NCBI GenBank assembly: GCA_016744775.1
Contig: JADGDS010000005.1
Span: forward strand, 106,375-146,201
From: Candidatus Marithrix sp.
Lineage (GTDB): Bacteria; Pseudomonadota; Gammaproteobacteria; Beggiatoales; Beggiatoaceae
Direction: 5' to 3'
Length of the DNA stretch: 39,827 nucleotides
Part shown: positions 16,386-23,713 of the stretch, in pieces
Layout of the letters: each line of letters opens with the position of its first letter
How positions within the stretch are numbered: position 1 is the stretch's first letter
Notes under the pieces: model-generated
Databases searched by the model: none
The model's input: the letters and a program-made list of their open reading frames with translations, nothing else
What the model was told of the DNA's origin: nothing
Translations under genes and position numbers: made by a program

Positions 16386-18518
16386 CTATTGATTTAATAT
16401 AATGCCTGCTATTTTTGTATGAACTTTTTCTAAATGTTTAATATTATCAAGCACCATAGTTGAAGTATTGGCTTTAGCTTTTACTACAAATATGATTTTT
16501 GTTGCTAATTTTGCTAAGACTAAAGTCTCAGTAAATGCCACAGTGGGGCTATGAATAATGATATATTTATATTTTGGTTTTACTGCCTGTAATAATTCTC
16601 CAAACCATTTTGATGCTAATAATTCTAATGGATTAAAAGGAATTTGTCCGCCTAAAAGTATATCAAGCTCAGGCACTTCATTAATCTGATAAATACATTC
16701 TTCCCATTTGCGTTCCTTAGTAAATAATTCAAATAATCCCGGAGATTTAGGATTTAAACCTAATGTTTGAGCCACAGTAGGTTGTCGAATATTCGCTTCT
16801 ATTAATAATGTTTTATCTATTTGCCCAAAAGCAAAAGCGTGATTCAATGCTACAGTGGTTTTACCATCTTCTGGTAACGAAGAGGTAATCAATATGACAT
16901 GATTTTGATTCTGTTGATCTGATAACATCAATTCAGTGCGAATAGTGCGAACTGCATTAGAAAATGGCGCATTAGGTTCCTTTAAAAACATTGATCTAGC
17001 GTCAAATTTATTCTTTTTGCTTAATTTTAATTTTGGTAAAGTTCCTAATAAAGGTAATTTTAATTTTTGTTCTACATCTTCTGGAGTAATAATCTTTTTA
17101 TTGGTAAATGCTAATAACAAGGATATGCCGACTGAAAGGAATAAGCCTAAGAAAAAAGCTCCAACAATAAATATATTTTTATTAAATATAATAGGATTAG
17201 CTATGGTTGGAATTAATGCTGGTTCAACCAGTCTTCCCACCATAGACAGTTTTTTTACTTCTTGTGCAGCATCAGTTTTTTTCAAACGTGTTAGAAATAA
17301 TTCATAGAGATTACGATTAACCGTGATTTCTCTTTCTAAGGTGGTTTGTTGATATTGTTTGCGGTTAATGTTTTGAACTATGACTTTGTTTTTTTCCAAT
17401 GCACGTTCTAAAGCTTTGACATTTGCTACTGCAATTTCATATTTTTTACGAATGCTATTTATTACAATTTGTATTTGTTTAGTAGTATTATTTTTAGCTT
17501 TTTGTAAAGCTGCTCTAGCGGCAATTATTTTATGATTTCTGGCACTATAACTACTAGTTAAATTAACTTGTAATTTCGCTAACTCTCTTTCAGCTTTTAA
17601 TTCAGCACTTTTTAAATTCTGTATTAGTGAATTATTGAGAATAATTGGTAATGAATCAATATCTGTTCTATTACCACGCTGTTGTTGTATTTGTCGATAA
17701 ATATTTTCTATTTCTCTCAGTTTGCGACGCGCAATTCCTAATTGAGAACCTGTTTCGTTAATCTGCTGATTTGCAATAGTTTTAATGCTAGTAACATTAA
17801 CTAGATTTTCCCTTTCCATGTAATTTTGCAAGCGTCGTTCAGACTGTTGTAGTTGATTACGTATTTTATCTAAACGAGTAGTCAGCCATGAAGTAATTTG
17901 ATTAGCGATTTTTAATTTAGCATCAAAATCACTTTCAATATAAACTTCAGCCAAAGTATTAGGTACATCAGCAGCTAACTTGGGATCAGAAGACTCAAAA
18001 CTAATTGCTACAATTTGAGTTTGACTAACACGCTTAATATTTAATTTATTTCTAATGTTTTCAATGAGGTTATCACGTTCTGTTCCCTGATATATAGGAT
18101 GGGCAACCAAATTTAGCTTATCAATTAGTTTTTCTAATAAACTTCTATATTTTAATATTTCTAATTGGGTTTTAAAAAATTGATTAGCTTTAGCTTTTCC
18201 ATAAAGGGCTTCCTCAAGAGATACTATTTTAGATGGTTTATTAGCTTCGATAAATAAATAAGCTGTAGCTGGATATATTGCTACCGGTTTTTTCTTAAAA
18301 GAGGAGGCAATAGAACCTAATACTGTAATTATTATCGTAAGTATAATAATTAGAAAGATATATTTTTTTAATGCCTTGATGTAAAATAAAATATCTATTT
18401 TTTTATCTTCTTTTTTATTATCTACTTTTTCATTTTCTTCTTCATCGCGTACAATCAGAATCTGACAACCTTCTGGTATTGATACATACCCATTTGTGGG
18501 ATTGAGTTCTTGATTCAT
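16386..18518 (-). CDS. Wzc/GumC-like polysaccharide co-polymerase with degenerate BY-kinase domain
   Basis: This 710-residue inner-membrane protein has a cytoplasmic N-terminus, TM1 near 52-71, a Wzz periplasmic domain with long coiled coil (about 190-400), TM2 near 448-471 and a C-terminal P-loop domain. Such proteins set chain length and drive export of polysaccharide. The Walker A segment is usable (SSLPEDGKTT, Lys553). The kinase-specific Walker A' reads LLIEANIRQP where LLIDADLRRP is usual, and Walker B reads YIIIHSPT where Asp is usual. The C-terminal tyrosine cluster is absent; the protein ends IAGIILNQ. Autophosphorylation is therefore doubtful, while the structural Wzz role should persist. 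Confidence 0.88.
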   Translation of the reverse strand: MNQELNPTNGYVSIPEGCQILIVRDEEENEKVDNKKEDKKIDILFYIKALKKYIFLIIILTIIITVLGSIASSFKKKPVAIYPATAYLFIEANKPSKIVSLEEALYGKAKANQFFKTQLEILKYRSLLEKLIDKLNLVAHPIYQGTERDNLIENIRNKLNIKRVSQTQIVAISFESSDPKLAADVPNTLAEVYIESDFDAKLKIANQITSWLTTRLDKIRNQLQQSERRLQNYMERENLVNVTSIKTIANQQINETGSQLGIARRKLREIENIYRQIQQQRGNRTDIDSLPIILNNSLIQNLKSAELKAERELAKLQVNLTSSYSARNHKIIAARAALQKAKNNTTKQIQIVINSIRKKYEIAVANVKALERALEKNKVIVQNINRKQYQQTTLEREITVNRNLYELFLTRLKKTDAAQEVKKLSMVGRLVEPALIPTIANPIIFNKNIFIVGAFFLGLFLSVGISLLLAFTNKKIITPEDVEQKLKLPLLGTLPKLKLSKKNKFDARSMFLKEPNAPFSNAVRTIRTELMLSDQQNQNHVILITSSLPEDGKTTVALNHAFAFGQIDKTLLIEANIRQPTVAQTLGLNPKSPGLFELFTKERKWEECIYQINEVPELDILLGGQIPFNPLELLASKWFGELLQAVKPKYKYIIIHSPTVAFTETLVLAKLATKIIFVVKAKANTSTMVLDNIKHLEKVHTKIAGIILNQ

Positions 18519-18594
18519 ATTATTAATCTTTATTAATTAATTGTTTTTGAATCAAACTGCAACTCTTATTCCCACTTTTTACGTGTATATTATA

Positions 18595-18732
18595 TCAACT
18601 ACCTTTCCATTGATCCAAAGCTTTTTTTACATCTCTTTTAGCTTTAGCGCGTTGGCTTGACTTGCTTTTAATATGCACTCCGCCTTTTCTTAATATAGGA
18701 GCGCGAACTAGTGGATTTGTTCTTTTAGACAT
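18595..18732 (-). CDS. Small basic protein translated with rtcB
   Basis: This 45-residue ORF starts MSKRTNPLVRAPILRKGGVH and ends in a Lys/Arg-rich helix (KRDVKKALDQWKGS). It begins 6 bases after the rtcB stop. A clear AAAGGA sits inside the last rtcB codons, 8-9 bases before the ATG, so translation is probably coupled. About a third of the residues are Lys or Arg, which suggests RNA or ribosome binding. I do not know the family. The close spacing and good ribosome-binding site argue for a real gene despite its size. Confidence 0.65.
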   Translation of the reverse strand: MSKRTNPLVRAPILRKGGVHIKSKSSQRAKAKRDVKKALDQWKGS

Positions 18733-18738
18733 AATTAA

Positions 18739-19935
18739 TTATCCTTTTACACATACAACTTGTTTTAAAGTATGTACAACTTCTACTAAATCAGTTTGAT
18801 TTGCCATGACTTCATCTATAGATTTATAAGCACTGGGTATTTCATCAATAATTCCTTTATCTTTACGACATTCTACTCCTTCAGTTTGTGATTCAACATC
18901 CTCAGTATTAAAATGCTTCTTCGCAGCACTACGGCTCATTTTACGCCCTGCTCCATGTGAACAAGAACAGAAAGATTCGGCATTAGCTTTGCCGCTGACA
19001 ATATAAGATTTAGCACCCATGCTACCGGGAATAATTCCCAATTCGCCTTGATTCGCACTAATGGCACCTTTACGAGTTAAATATACTTGTTCACCAAAAT
19101 GTTCCTCAACAGAAACATAATTATGATGACAATTAATTGCCTCTTTAGTGATTTCAAAATGTGGAAAAACTTTACGCAATTTATCAAGAATCAAGCGCAT
19201 CATTTCACGTCGATTAGATAAAGCATAATCTTGTGCCCAATGCACCGCTTCGACATAATCATCAAAGTGCTTAGCCCCTTCAGTAAAATAAGCTAAATCG
19301 CGATGAGGTAATTGGCGCATATGTTGTTCCATATCCTTCTTTGCCAAATTAATGAAATAGCGTCCAATTACGTTACCAATACCTCGACTACCAGAGTGCA
19401 ACATTACCCAAACAGCTTGATTTTCATCCAAACAAATTTCAATAAAATGATTTCCGCCACCCAAAGTTGCTAATTGCTGCGCCCATGTGATATGAGGTTT
19501 TCTTAACATCTTAAAAATAGCAGGATGCTTATCAACAATACTATCTAAGCCCTTATTAAGACTTTTAATGGTTGAATTTTGAACTTTTATTGACTTGTGC
19601 ATTTCAAAACCAACTGGAATAGTTTCCTCAATTGCAAGCCTAGCCTTTTTGAGATTATCTGGTAAATCATTGGCATTGAGTGAAAGACGGATGGCATTCA
19701 TTCCACATCCAATATCAACCCCAACAGCCGCTGGAATAATTGCGCCTTTACTTGGAATCACAGAACCTACAGTGGCTCCAATTCCAGGATGTACATCTGG
19801 CATTGCTGCAATATGGCTATGAATAAATGGTAATTGAGCTATGTCTGTTAATTGATCAATCGCGCCTGAATCAATATCTTCCGTATATATTTTTATAGGT
19901 ACTTTAGCTTTATTTATGATTATTTTGACTGGCAT
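18739..19935 (-). CDS. rtcB: RNA-splicing ligase RtcB (3'-phosphate/2',3'-cyclic phosphate to 5'-OH)
   Basis: This 398-residue RtcB would join RNA 3'-phosphate or cyclic-phosphate ends to 5'-OH ends using GTP and Mn2+. Diagnostic motifs are MPDVHPGIGATVG, VGVDIGCGMNA with a metal Cys, LGGGNHFIE, VMLHSGSRGIG, and the guanylylated His327 in CSHGAGRKMSR. The start is ATG 19935, preceded by GGAGA; an upstream in-frame TTG would put the ribosome-binding site inside the gene and is rejected. There is no archease, RtcA or RtcR gene nearby. Directly before the ribosome-binding site is an intrinsic terminator, and before that a duplicated structured element, which points to regulation by attenuation. 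A small basic protein is encoded right after. Confidence 0.97.
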   Translation of the reverse strand: MPVKIIINKAKVPIKIYTEDIDSGAIDQLTDIAQLPFIHSHIAAMPDVHPGIGATVGSVIPSKGAIIPAAVGVDIGCGMNAIRLSLNANDLPDNLKKARLAIEETIPVGFEMHKSIKVQNSTIKSLNKGLDSIVDKHPAIFKMLRKPHITWAQQLATLGGGNHFIEICLDENQAVWVMLHSGSRGIGNVIGRYFINLAKKDMEQHMRQLPHRDLAYFTEGAKHFDDYVEAVHWAQDYALSNRREMMRLILDKLRKVFPHFEITKEAINCHHNYVSVEEHFGEQVYLTRKGAISANQGELGIIPGSMGAKSYIVSGKANAESFCSCSHGAGRKMSRSAAKKHFNTEDVESQTEGVECRKDKGIIDEIPSAYKSIDEVMANQTDLVEVVHTLKQVVCVKG

Positions 19936-19945
19936 AATTTTCTCC

Positions 19946-19980
19946 AAAAAAAAAACCTCGATTAATGTAATCGAGGTTTT
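19946..19980 (-). terminator. Intrinsic terminator (candidate attenuator) abutting the rtcB ribosome-binding site
   Basis: A perfect 13-bp stem (AAAACCTCGATTA at 19952-19964, TAATCGAGGTTTT at 19968-19980) with a three-base loop is followed, in the minus direction, by a run of ten T. The next bases are GGAGA, the rtcB Shine-Dalgarno. No promoter can fit between the T-run and the start codon. Unless transcription starts within the hairpin, rtcB needs read-through or antitermination. Confidence 0.75.
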
Positions 19981-20024
19981 TATATTTTATAACTTAAATC
20001 GGGAATTTGTCAAGAAAAGATGAA

Positions 20025-20279
20025 GGTAACATTGAATGCGACCAACATTCAATGCACCTAATCATAATTTATAACTAGGTAGGTGTAGTTTGTAAATCAT
20101 GATAATGAATATAAATGCACTTGTTGTGCCAAAATTTTAAATGAATGATATGGGAGAATAGTAAGAGAAAGAGTAGGTGCATCTGAATGTGACCAGCACT
20201 CATTGCACCAAACCATCACATGTAAACTAGGTAGGAGTAGTTCTTTGTATGGTACTTTCTATATAGCAATAGAAGTGCC
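20025..20279. ncRNA. Tandem pair of structured elements (candidate leader RNA)
   Basis: Two related units start at 20025 and 20176, about 151 bases apart. In each, read on the plus strand, hairpin 1 has a seven-base loop (CGACCAA, TGACCAG). Hairpin 2 is long and has an identical tip stem AACTA/TAGTT around GGTAGGTG or GGTAGGAG. Then comes a short hairpin ending TGTGCCAAA or AGTGCCAAA. The base of hairpin 2 co-varies: ATCAT/ATGAT in unit 1 (20061-65, 20099-103) and ACCAT/ATGGT in unit 2 (20212-16, 20249-53). Loops and the tip are conserved while stems drift, as expected for a functional fold. Transcript strand is unclear: one G-U pair favours plus, another favours minus. On the minus strand it is the rtcB leader. 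I match it to no known riboswitch or ribozyme. The rest of 19936-20283 has no gene. Confidence 0.5.
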
Positions 20280-20283
20280 AAAT

Positions 20284-21411
20284 CTAAATTGATAATTTTT
20301 TATCAACCGCTTTCCAAAGCCCATGAGCTTCGCGACAAGCTACACCTTTAAAATTTTGCTTTTCATCATCCTTAATCATATTGATCTCATAATTTCGACA
20401 AAGCTTAGTTCTTTTTCTAAAAGTTTTAGTTGGTGTCATGGAATATTTAACTACTTTAGATTGTTTCCATTTAACTGGCTTATTAAGTTTAGTTGTTTCC
20501 AATACCTTTTGTACTTGAATAAAATCTTTTTGTTCAAAAGACTTAGCGATTGAACCACCAAGATTCATATTTTCTGGTATTGCAGGCCTGTCACATTTCT
20601 GCCAAGCAACGTCATATAATTTACCAATTAAAATTAATATTCCTTTTTCAACAATTTCTCTGACTGCCAGATGACGGGGGTCAGATATTTTGACAGCATA
20701 ATCAACACCTGCTCCACTATTACTAAATACACGGAAAATAGAACCATTATAACCTCTAGTGACAATACTATTTTGAAGACTAATAGTTAATAATTCATTT
20801 TTATCATTAGTTAAAATACTACCAGTAGTAGGGCCAACTATTCTTAAATCCATTGCAATACTAAGTACTTTATTTTCACCAGATAAACTTGTATCAAGTA
20901 ATTTTCTAAAGAAATTTAATCCCCAGTTACGGCTTTTCAGATTTTCATTATATTCACTAATTGAACCGGTAACAAAAAAGTCGCTGGATAAAGTGCTACC
21001 GATATTACCATTAGTGATTAAAGCTAATTTATTTTGATCAAAACCACTTACACCTAAAAAATTATATTGCAATAAATCTTTGGCATCTGTGGTAGCAACT
21101 AATTTCATCGCATTCGTTCTGGCTAATGCAGTAAGTGCCATTTCTGAGGCAGATTGAGTCAATAATGGTTGATCAAAACCTTCTTTTTTACCGGTTTTAT
21201 CTTGTATTAACCCTACCGAAGCTCTGACTTTAAAAGCTTGATGACTTTCTTCTATTAAGCCACCAAGACATTTTAAACTATCACTATAAATACTAGTGTT
21301 TTCTGTAACATAACCTGTGCTTTTAACAGCTCTATTTGGTTTGAATATACTGCATCCGTAAACGAAATTAATACATAAAAATATCGTTATAAGTTTTATT
21401 TTCATAGTCAT
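20284..21411 (-). CDS. hfaB: CsgG/HfaB-family outer-membrane secretion lipoprotein
   Basis: This 375-residue lipoprotein (INFVYGC, mature Cys 20) belongs to the CsgG/HfaB family, whose members form outer-membrane pores exporting curli subunits or anchoring the holdfast. Recognisable segments are GYVTENTSIYSDSLKCLGGL, the strand VRASVGLIQDKTGKKEG, LTQSASEMALTALAR, SDFFVTGSISEYNENL, VLSIAMDLRIVGPTTGSILT and the late VREIVEKGILILIGKLYD. HfaB-like wording (YVTENTS, YSDSLKCLGG) fits better than Escherichia CsgG, from memory. After about residue 280 there is an extra tail of 90 or so residues containing Lys-rich stretches and two or more Cys, which is not usual. It is the last gene of a four-gene minus-strand cluster with three small exported proteins upstream, the likely substrates or accessories. 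Confidence 0.82.
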   Translation of the reverse strand: MTMKIKLITIFLCINFVYGCSIFKPNRAVKSTGYVTENTSIYSDSLKCLGGLIEESHQAFKVRASVGLIQDKTGKKEGFDQPLLTQSASEMALTALARTNAMKLVATTDAKDLLQYNFLGVSGFDQNKLALITNGNIGSTLSSDFFVTGSISEYNENLKSRNWGLNFFRKLLDTSLSGENKVLSIAMDLRIVGPTTGSILTNDKNELLTISLQNSIVTRGYNGSIFRVFSNSGAGVDYAVKISDPRHLAVREIVEKGILILIGKLYDVAWQKCDRPAIPENMNLGGSIAKSFEQKDFIQVQKVLETTKLNKPVKWKQSKVVKYSMTPTKTFRKRTKLCRNYEINMIKDDEKQNFKGVACREAHGLWKAVDKKLSI

Positions 21412-21436
21412 TATTATTTCCTACCTTCTAAATTTC

Positions 21437-21676
21437 TTAGAAAGGAGTTGGATGAGAAAAATTTAGATCAAGGTAATACCAAAAAAAATCTTGTTGCATT
21501 TCTCTCTTTTTTGGTGGAATAAAAACCATTTCTAATTCTGTAGAATTTCTGCTAACTAATACAAATTTATGGTTCTTAGACAAGCCTAAATCAGGTGGAG
21601 TATTATTCCATGGAGCCATTGAACAACCAGAAATTAATATTCCAAATATTATCAAAAAAATTTTGAGTTTAAACAT
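21437..21676 (-). CDS. Small lipoprotein in the HfaB-like cluster
   Basis: This 79-residue protein has a lipobox (IFGILISGC, Cys 18) and about 60 mature residues, with a Pro-rich start and an aromatic C-terminus (QDFFWYYLDLNF). It starts 2 bases after the stop of the upstream gene with AGGTGA as ribosome-binding site, so it is translationally coupled, and ends 25 bases before the HfaB-like gene. I do not recognise it. By position it could be a pore accessory comparable in role to CsgE or CsgF, but no sequence likeness to these was seen. Confidence 0.65.
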   Translation of the reverse strand: MFKLKIFLIIFGILISGCSMAPWNNTPPDLGLSKNHKFVLVSRNSTELEMVFIPPKKREMQQDFFWYYLDLNFSHPTPF

Positions 21677-21678
21677 AA

Positions 21679-22350
21679 TTATCTTTCACCTGCCCTTACA
21701 AGAGCCGCTGCAATCCCGCCTTTGGCTTTAGCTTTAATATCACCTTGATTAGTAATATTTCCTCTGATTCTAACTAAACGCGGATTACCCTCAATATTAG
21801 TTTGAGTAGTATGAGTTTGAGCTTCCACATTAGAACGTGCATTTGCTGAAGCACTCAAATTTCCGCGACTGGTGGTATGAGTCTTAATATCTACAATTCC
21901 TCGCACACCAGATATTGTAATTTGTTGTGCTGCCGCTTCTGCTTTTGCAAAATTATTACCTTTAGCATTGGCAATAATATTAGCTTGATTATTAGTCTTT
22001 AAGCGAATATAAACCGAACCCTTAGTTGCTTTAAGATCAAGTCGTTCTCCAGTTTTGATAGTTGGAGTAGGCTGACGATTAAATTTTTCTTTTATTGTAG
22101 TCTTAGCCTTGCCGATATTTAATTGGATTCCGGCTGCTTGTACATTTTTTCCAGAAGCAGAAATATTCTTGCGGTTAATTATAGTACCTATAACTATAGT
22201 ACGTTTATTTGATTGATCAATATAAAGTTGTTTATGGTTAGGCAACTTTACGGTTTTTTGTTTTGCAGCATTGAAACTAGCTGCTGGATTAAATTCTGCT
22301 GCTATAGATTCATTACTAAATAGCAATAGTGTTATTATTAAAAATAGCAT
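21679..22350 (-). CDS. Exported beta-rich repetitive protein, possible HfaD-like fibre or adhesin
   Basis: This 223-residue protein has a signal peptide (MLFLIITLLLFSNESIAA). The mature part is Asn/Ala/Thr/Lys-rich with recurring strand patterns separated by Gly-Asn turns, e.g. ANAKGNNFAKAEAAAQQITI, SRGNLSASANARSNVEAQT and RGNITNQGDIKAKAKGG. There are no Cys in the mature part. Such low-complexity beta sequence fits a surface adhesin or amyloid-like subunit. Caulobacter hfa clusters hold a larger adhesin (HfaD) beside HfaB, so an equivalent role is plausible but inferred. GGAG lies 8 bases before the ATG, and the palindrome at 22369-22383 precedes it. Confidence 0.65.
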   Translation of the reverse strand: MLFLIITLLLFSNESIAAEFNPAASFNAAKQKTVKLPNHKQLYIDQSNKRTIVIGTIINRKNISASGKNVQAAGIQLNIGKAKTTIKEKFNRQPTPTIKTGERLDLKATKGSVYIRLKTNNQANIIANAKGNNFAKAEAAAQQITISGVRGIVDIKTHTTSRGNLSASANARSNVEAQTHTTQTNIEGNPRLVRIRGNITNQGDIKAKAKGGIAAALVRAGER

Positions 22351-22368
22351 TGCATTACTCCTATCTAT

Positions 22369-22383
22369 CCCCCTTTAAGGGGG
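22369..22383. repeat. CCCCCTTTAAGGGGG palindrome
   Basis: A 15-bp perfect relative of the C-rich element core lies in the 40-base gap between the first two genes of the HfaB-like cluster, just before the ribosome-binding site of the second. Confidence 0.6.
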
Positions 22384-22390
22384 AATTTCT

Positions 22391-22765
22391 TTATCTAACT
22401 CCGTTGCCTACAGTAATATTTACTGTTCCAGCGGCTGCTTCAATTTGATTCATGTTACCGCTACTGCCTTTTTTAACAGTAGCTAGATTCTTACCTTTAT
22501 GACGATCCATTACTTTTAACTTCATATCATATTTAGCCATACCATCGGTACAACATTTTGAATCAAGATTTATATTGACGCTACCGGCTTTAACGCTCAT
22601 AATGTTTTCATTACCACTACCATAACTTTCAGCAGTTGCAATATTATCGCCCTGATGATGATTTTTAATATCAACTTCAAGATTGCTTCTCACATCTGCC
22701 ATAATTGATTGGCTAGAAATCATAGAAGCGGTAAATAAGAACATAAAAATTTTTTTAGTATGCAT
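22391..22765 (-). CDS. Curlin-like exported protein with two internal repeats, possible HfaA-like subunit
   Basis: This 124-residue protein has a signal peptide (about residues 1-23). The mature part holds two imperfect repeats of about 41 residues: HHQGDNIATAESYGSGNENI with MSVKAGSVNINL, and RHKGKNLATVKKGSSGNMNQ with IEAAAGTVNITV. The shared pattern is H-x-G-x-N-[IL]-A-T, then G-S-x-N-x-N, then A-G-[ST]-V-N-I. Regularly spaced Gly/Asn/Gln recall curlin-type amyloid repeats. A Cys-Cys pair (SKCCTDG) separates the repeats. It is first in the cluster ending with the CsgG/HfaB-like pore, and AAGGAA precedes the ATG. It is the best candidate for the secreted fibre subunit. Confidence 0.7.
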   Translation of the reverse strand: MHTKKIFMFLFTASMISSQSIMADVRSNLEVDIKNHHQGDNIATAESYGSGNENIMSVKAGSVNINLDSKCCTDGMAKYDMKLKVMDRHKGKNLATVKKGSSGNMNQIEAAAGTVNITVGNGVR

Positions 22766-22869
22766 ATTTTTCCTTTAAAATAAATGTTCAAAATATTTAT
22801 AGCAGAATTTATTCCAAAAAATATTTTAAATAAAAATCAAAGCTTTATATATATAAAAAATACATAGTT

Positions 22870-23682
22870 ATGTCAGATACAAGTCTAAAATTTCAAAAAA
22901 ATGTCACACAATTAAAAATTGCAACATGGAATGTTAATTCGATACGTGTTCGTCTTGAGCATCTACTAGATTGGTTAGAAAAATTTGAACCAGACGTTAT
23001 TGCCTTACAAGAAACTAAAGTTATTGATGAACAATTTCCACTTGAAGCTATAGAAGCGGCTGGTTATCATGCAGTTTTTTCGGGGCAAAAATCTTATAAC
23101 GGCGTAGCTTTATTAAGCCGCTTACCAGCTCAAGATGTTATTACAGATATTCCAAATTTAGAAGATTCACAGCGGCGAATTATTGCTGCAACTTTTGGCA
23201 AACTAAGAATTATAAATTTATATGTACCTAATGGAGCAAATCCTGAATCTGATAAATATCAGTATAAATTGGATTGGTTAGCAAAAGTACATGATTATAT
23301 TAGTGAAAACATTAAAAAATATCCTGAATTAATTGTATTAGGAGATTTTAATATTGCGCCTGAAGATGCCGATGTTTATGATCCTAAAGCTTGGGAAGGT
23401 AAGATTTTAGTTAGCCCACCTGAACGTGCCGCTTTACAAGCATTACAGAATTTAGGTTTAGATGATACTTTTCGTTTATTTGAACAAGAAACTGGTAGTT
23501 TCAGTTGGTGGGATTATCGAATGGGCGCGTTTTTTCGTAATCGTGGTGTACGTATTGATTTAATTTTAGCTAGTAAGCTTTTAAGTAACAAATGTCAGAG
23601 CTGTAGCATAGATACTACACCTCGTAGTTTAGAACGCCCTTCAGATCATGCGCCAATTATAGCGTGTTTTGATATAATATAA
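22870..23682 (+). CDS. xthA: Exodeoxyribonuclease III (AP endonuclease)
   Basis: This 270-residue exonuclease/endonuclease/phosphatase-fold enzyme cleaves DNA at abasic sites and trims 3' blocks. Catalytic motifs are intact: IATWNVNSIRVRLEHLLDWL, ALQETKV with the metal Glu, YNGVALLSR, VLGDFNIAPEDADVYDP, SWWDYRMGAFFRNRGVRIDL and the final RPSDHAPI with Asp-His. The first 15 or so residues before KIATWN are longer than in E. coli, so a later start is possible, though no in-frame ATG occurs there. It is divergent from the HfaB-like cluster across about 100 AT-rich bases. Confidence 0.95.
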   Translation: MSDTSLKFQKNVTQLKIATWNVNSIRVRLEHLLDWLEKFEPDVIALQETKVIDEQFPLEAIEAAGYHAVFSGQKSYNGVALLSRLPAQDVITDIPNLEDSQRRIIAATFGKLRIINLYVPNGANPESDKYQYKLDWLAKVHDYISENIKKYPELIVLGDFNIAPEDADVYDPKAWEGKILVSPPERAALQALQNLGLDDTFRLFEQETGSFSWWDYRMGAFFRNRGVRIDLILASKLLSNKCQSCSIDTTPRSLERPSDHAPIIACFDII

Positions 23683-23713
23683 ATTTTTTCTATAACTCAT
23701 GGAGTCATTCAGA

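Noticed and set aside
20025..20279. Type III toxin-antitoxin RNA repeats
   Set aside because: Type III antitoxin repeats are usually shorter and more numerous and precede a ToxN-like gene; none is present.
20025..20279. A pair of tRNA genes or tRNA-like remnants
   Set aside because: No cloverleaf, T-loop (GTTCGA) or acceptor stem can be drawn; the hairpins are serial.
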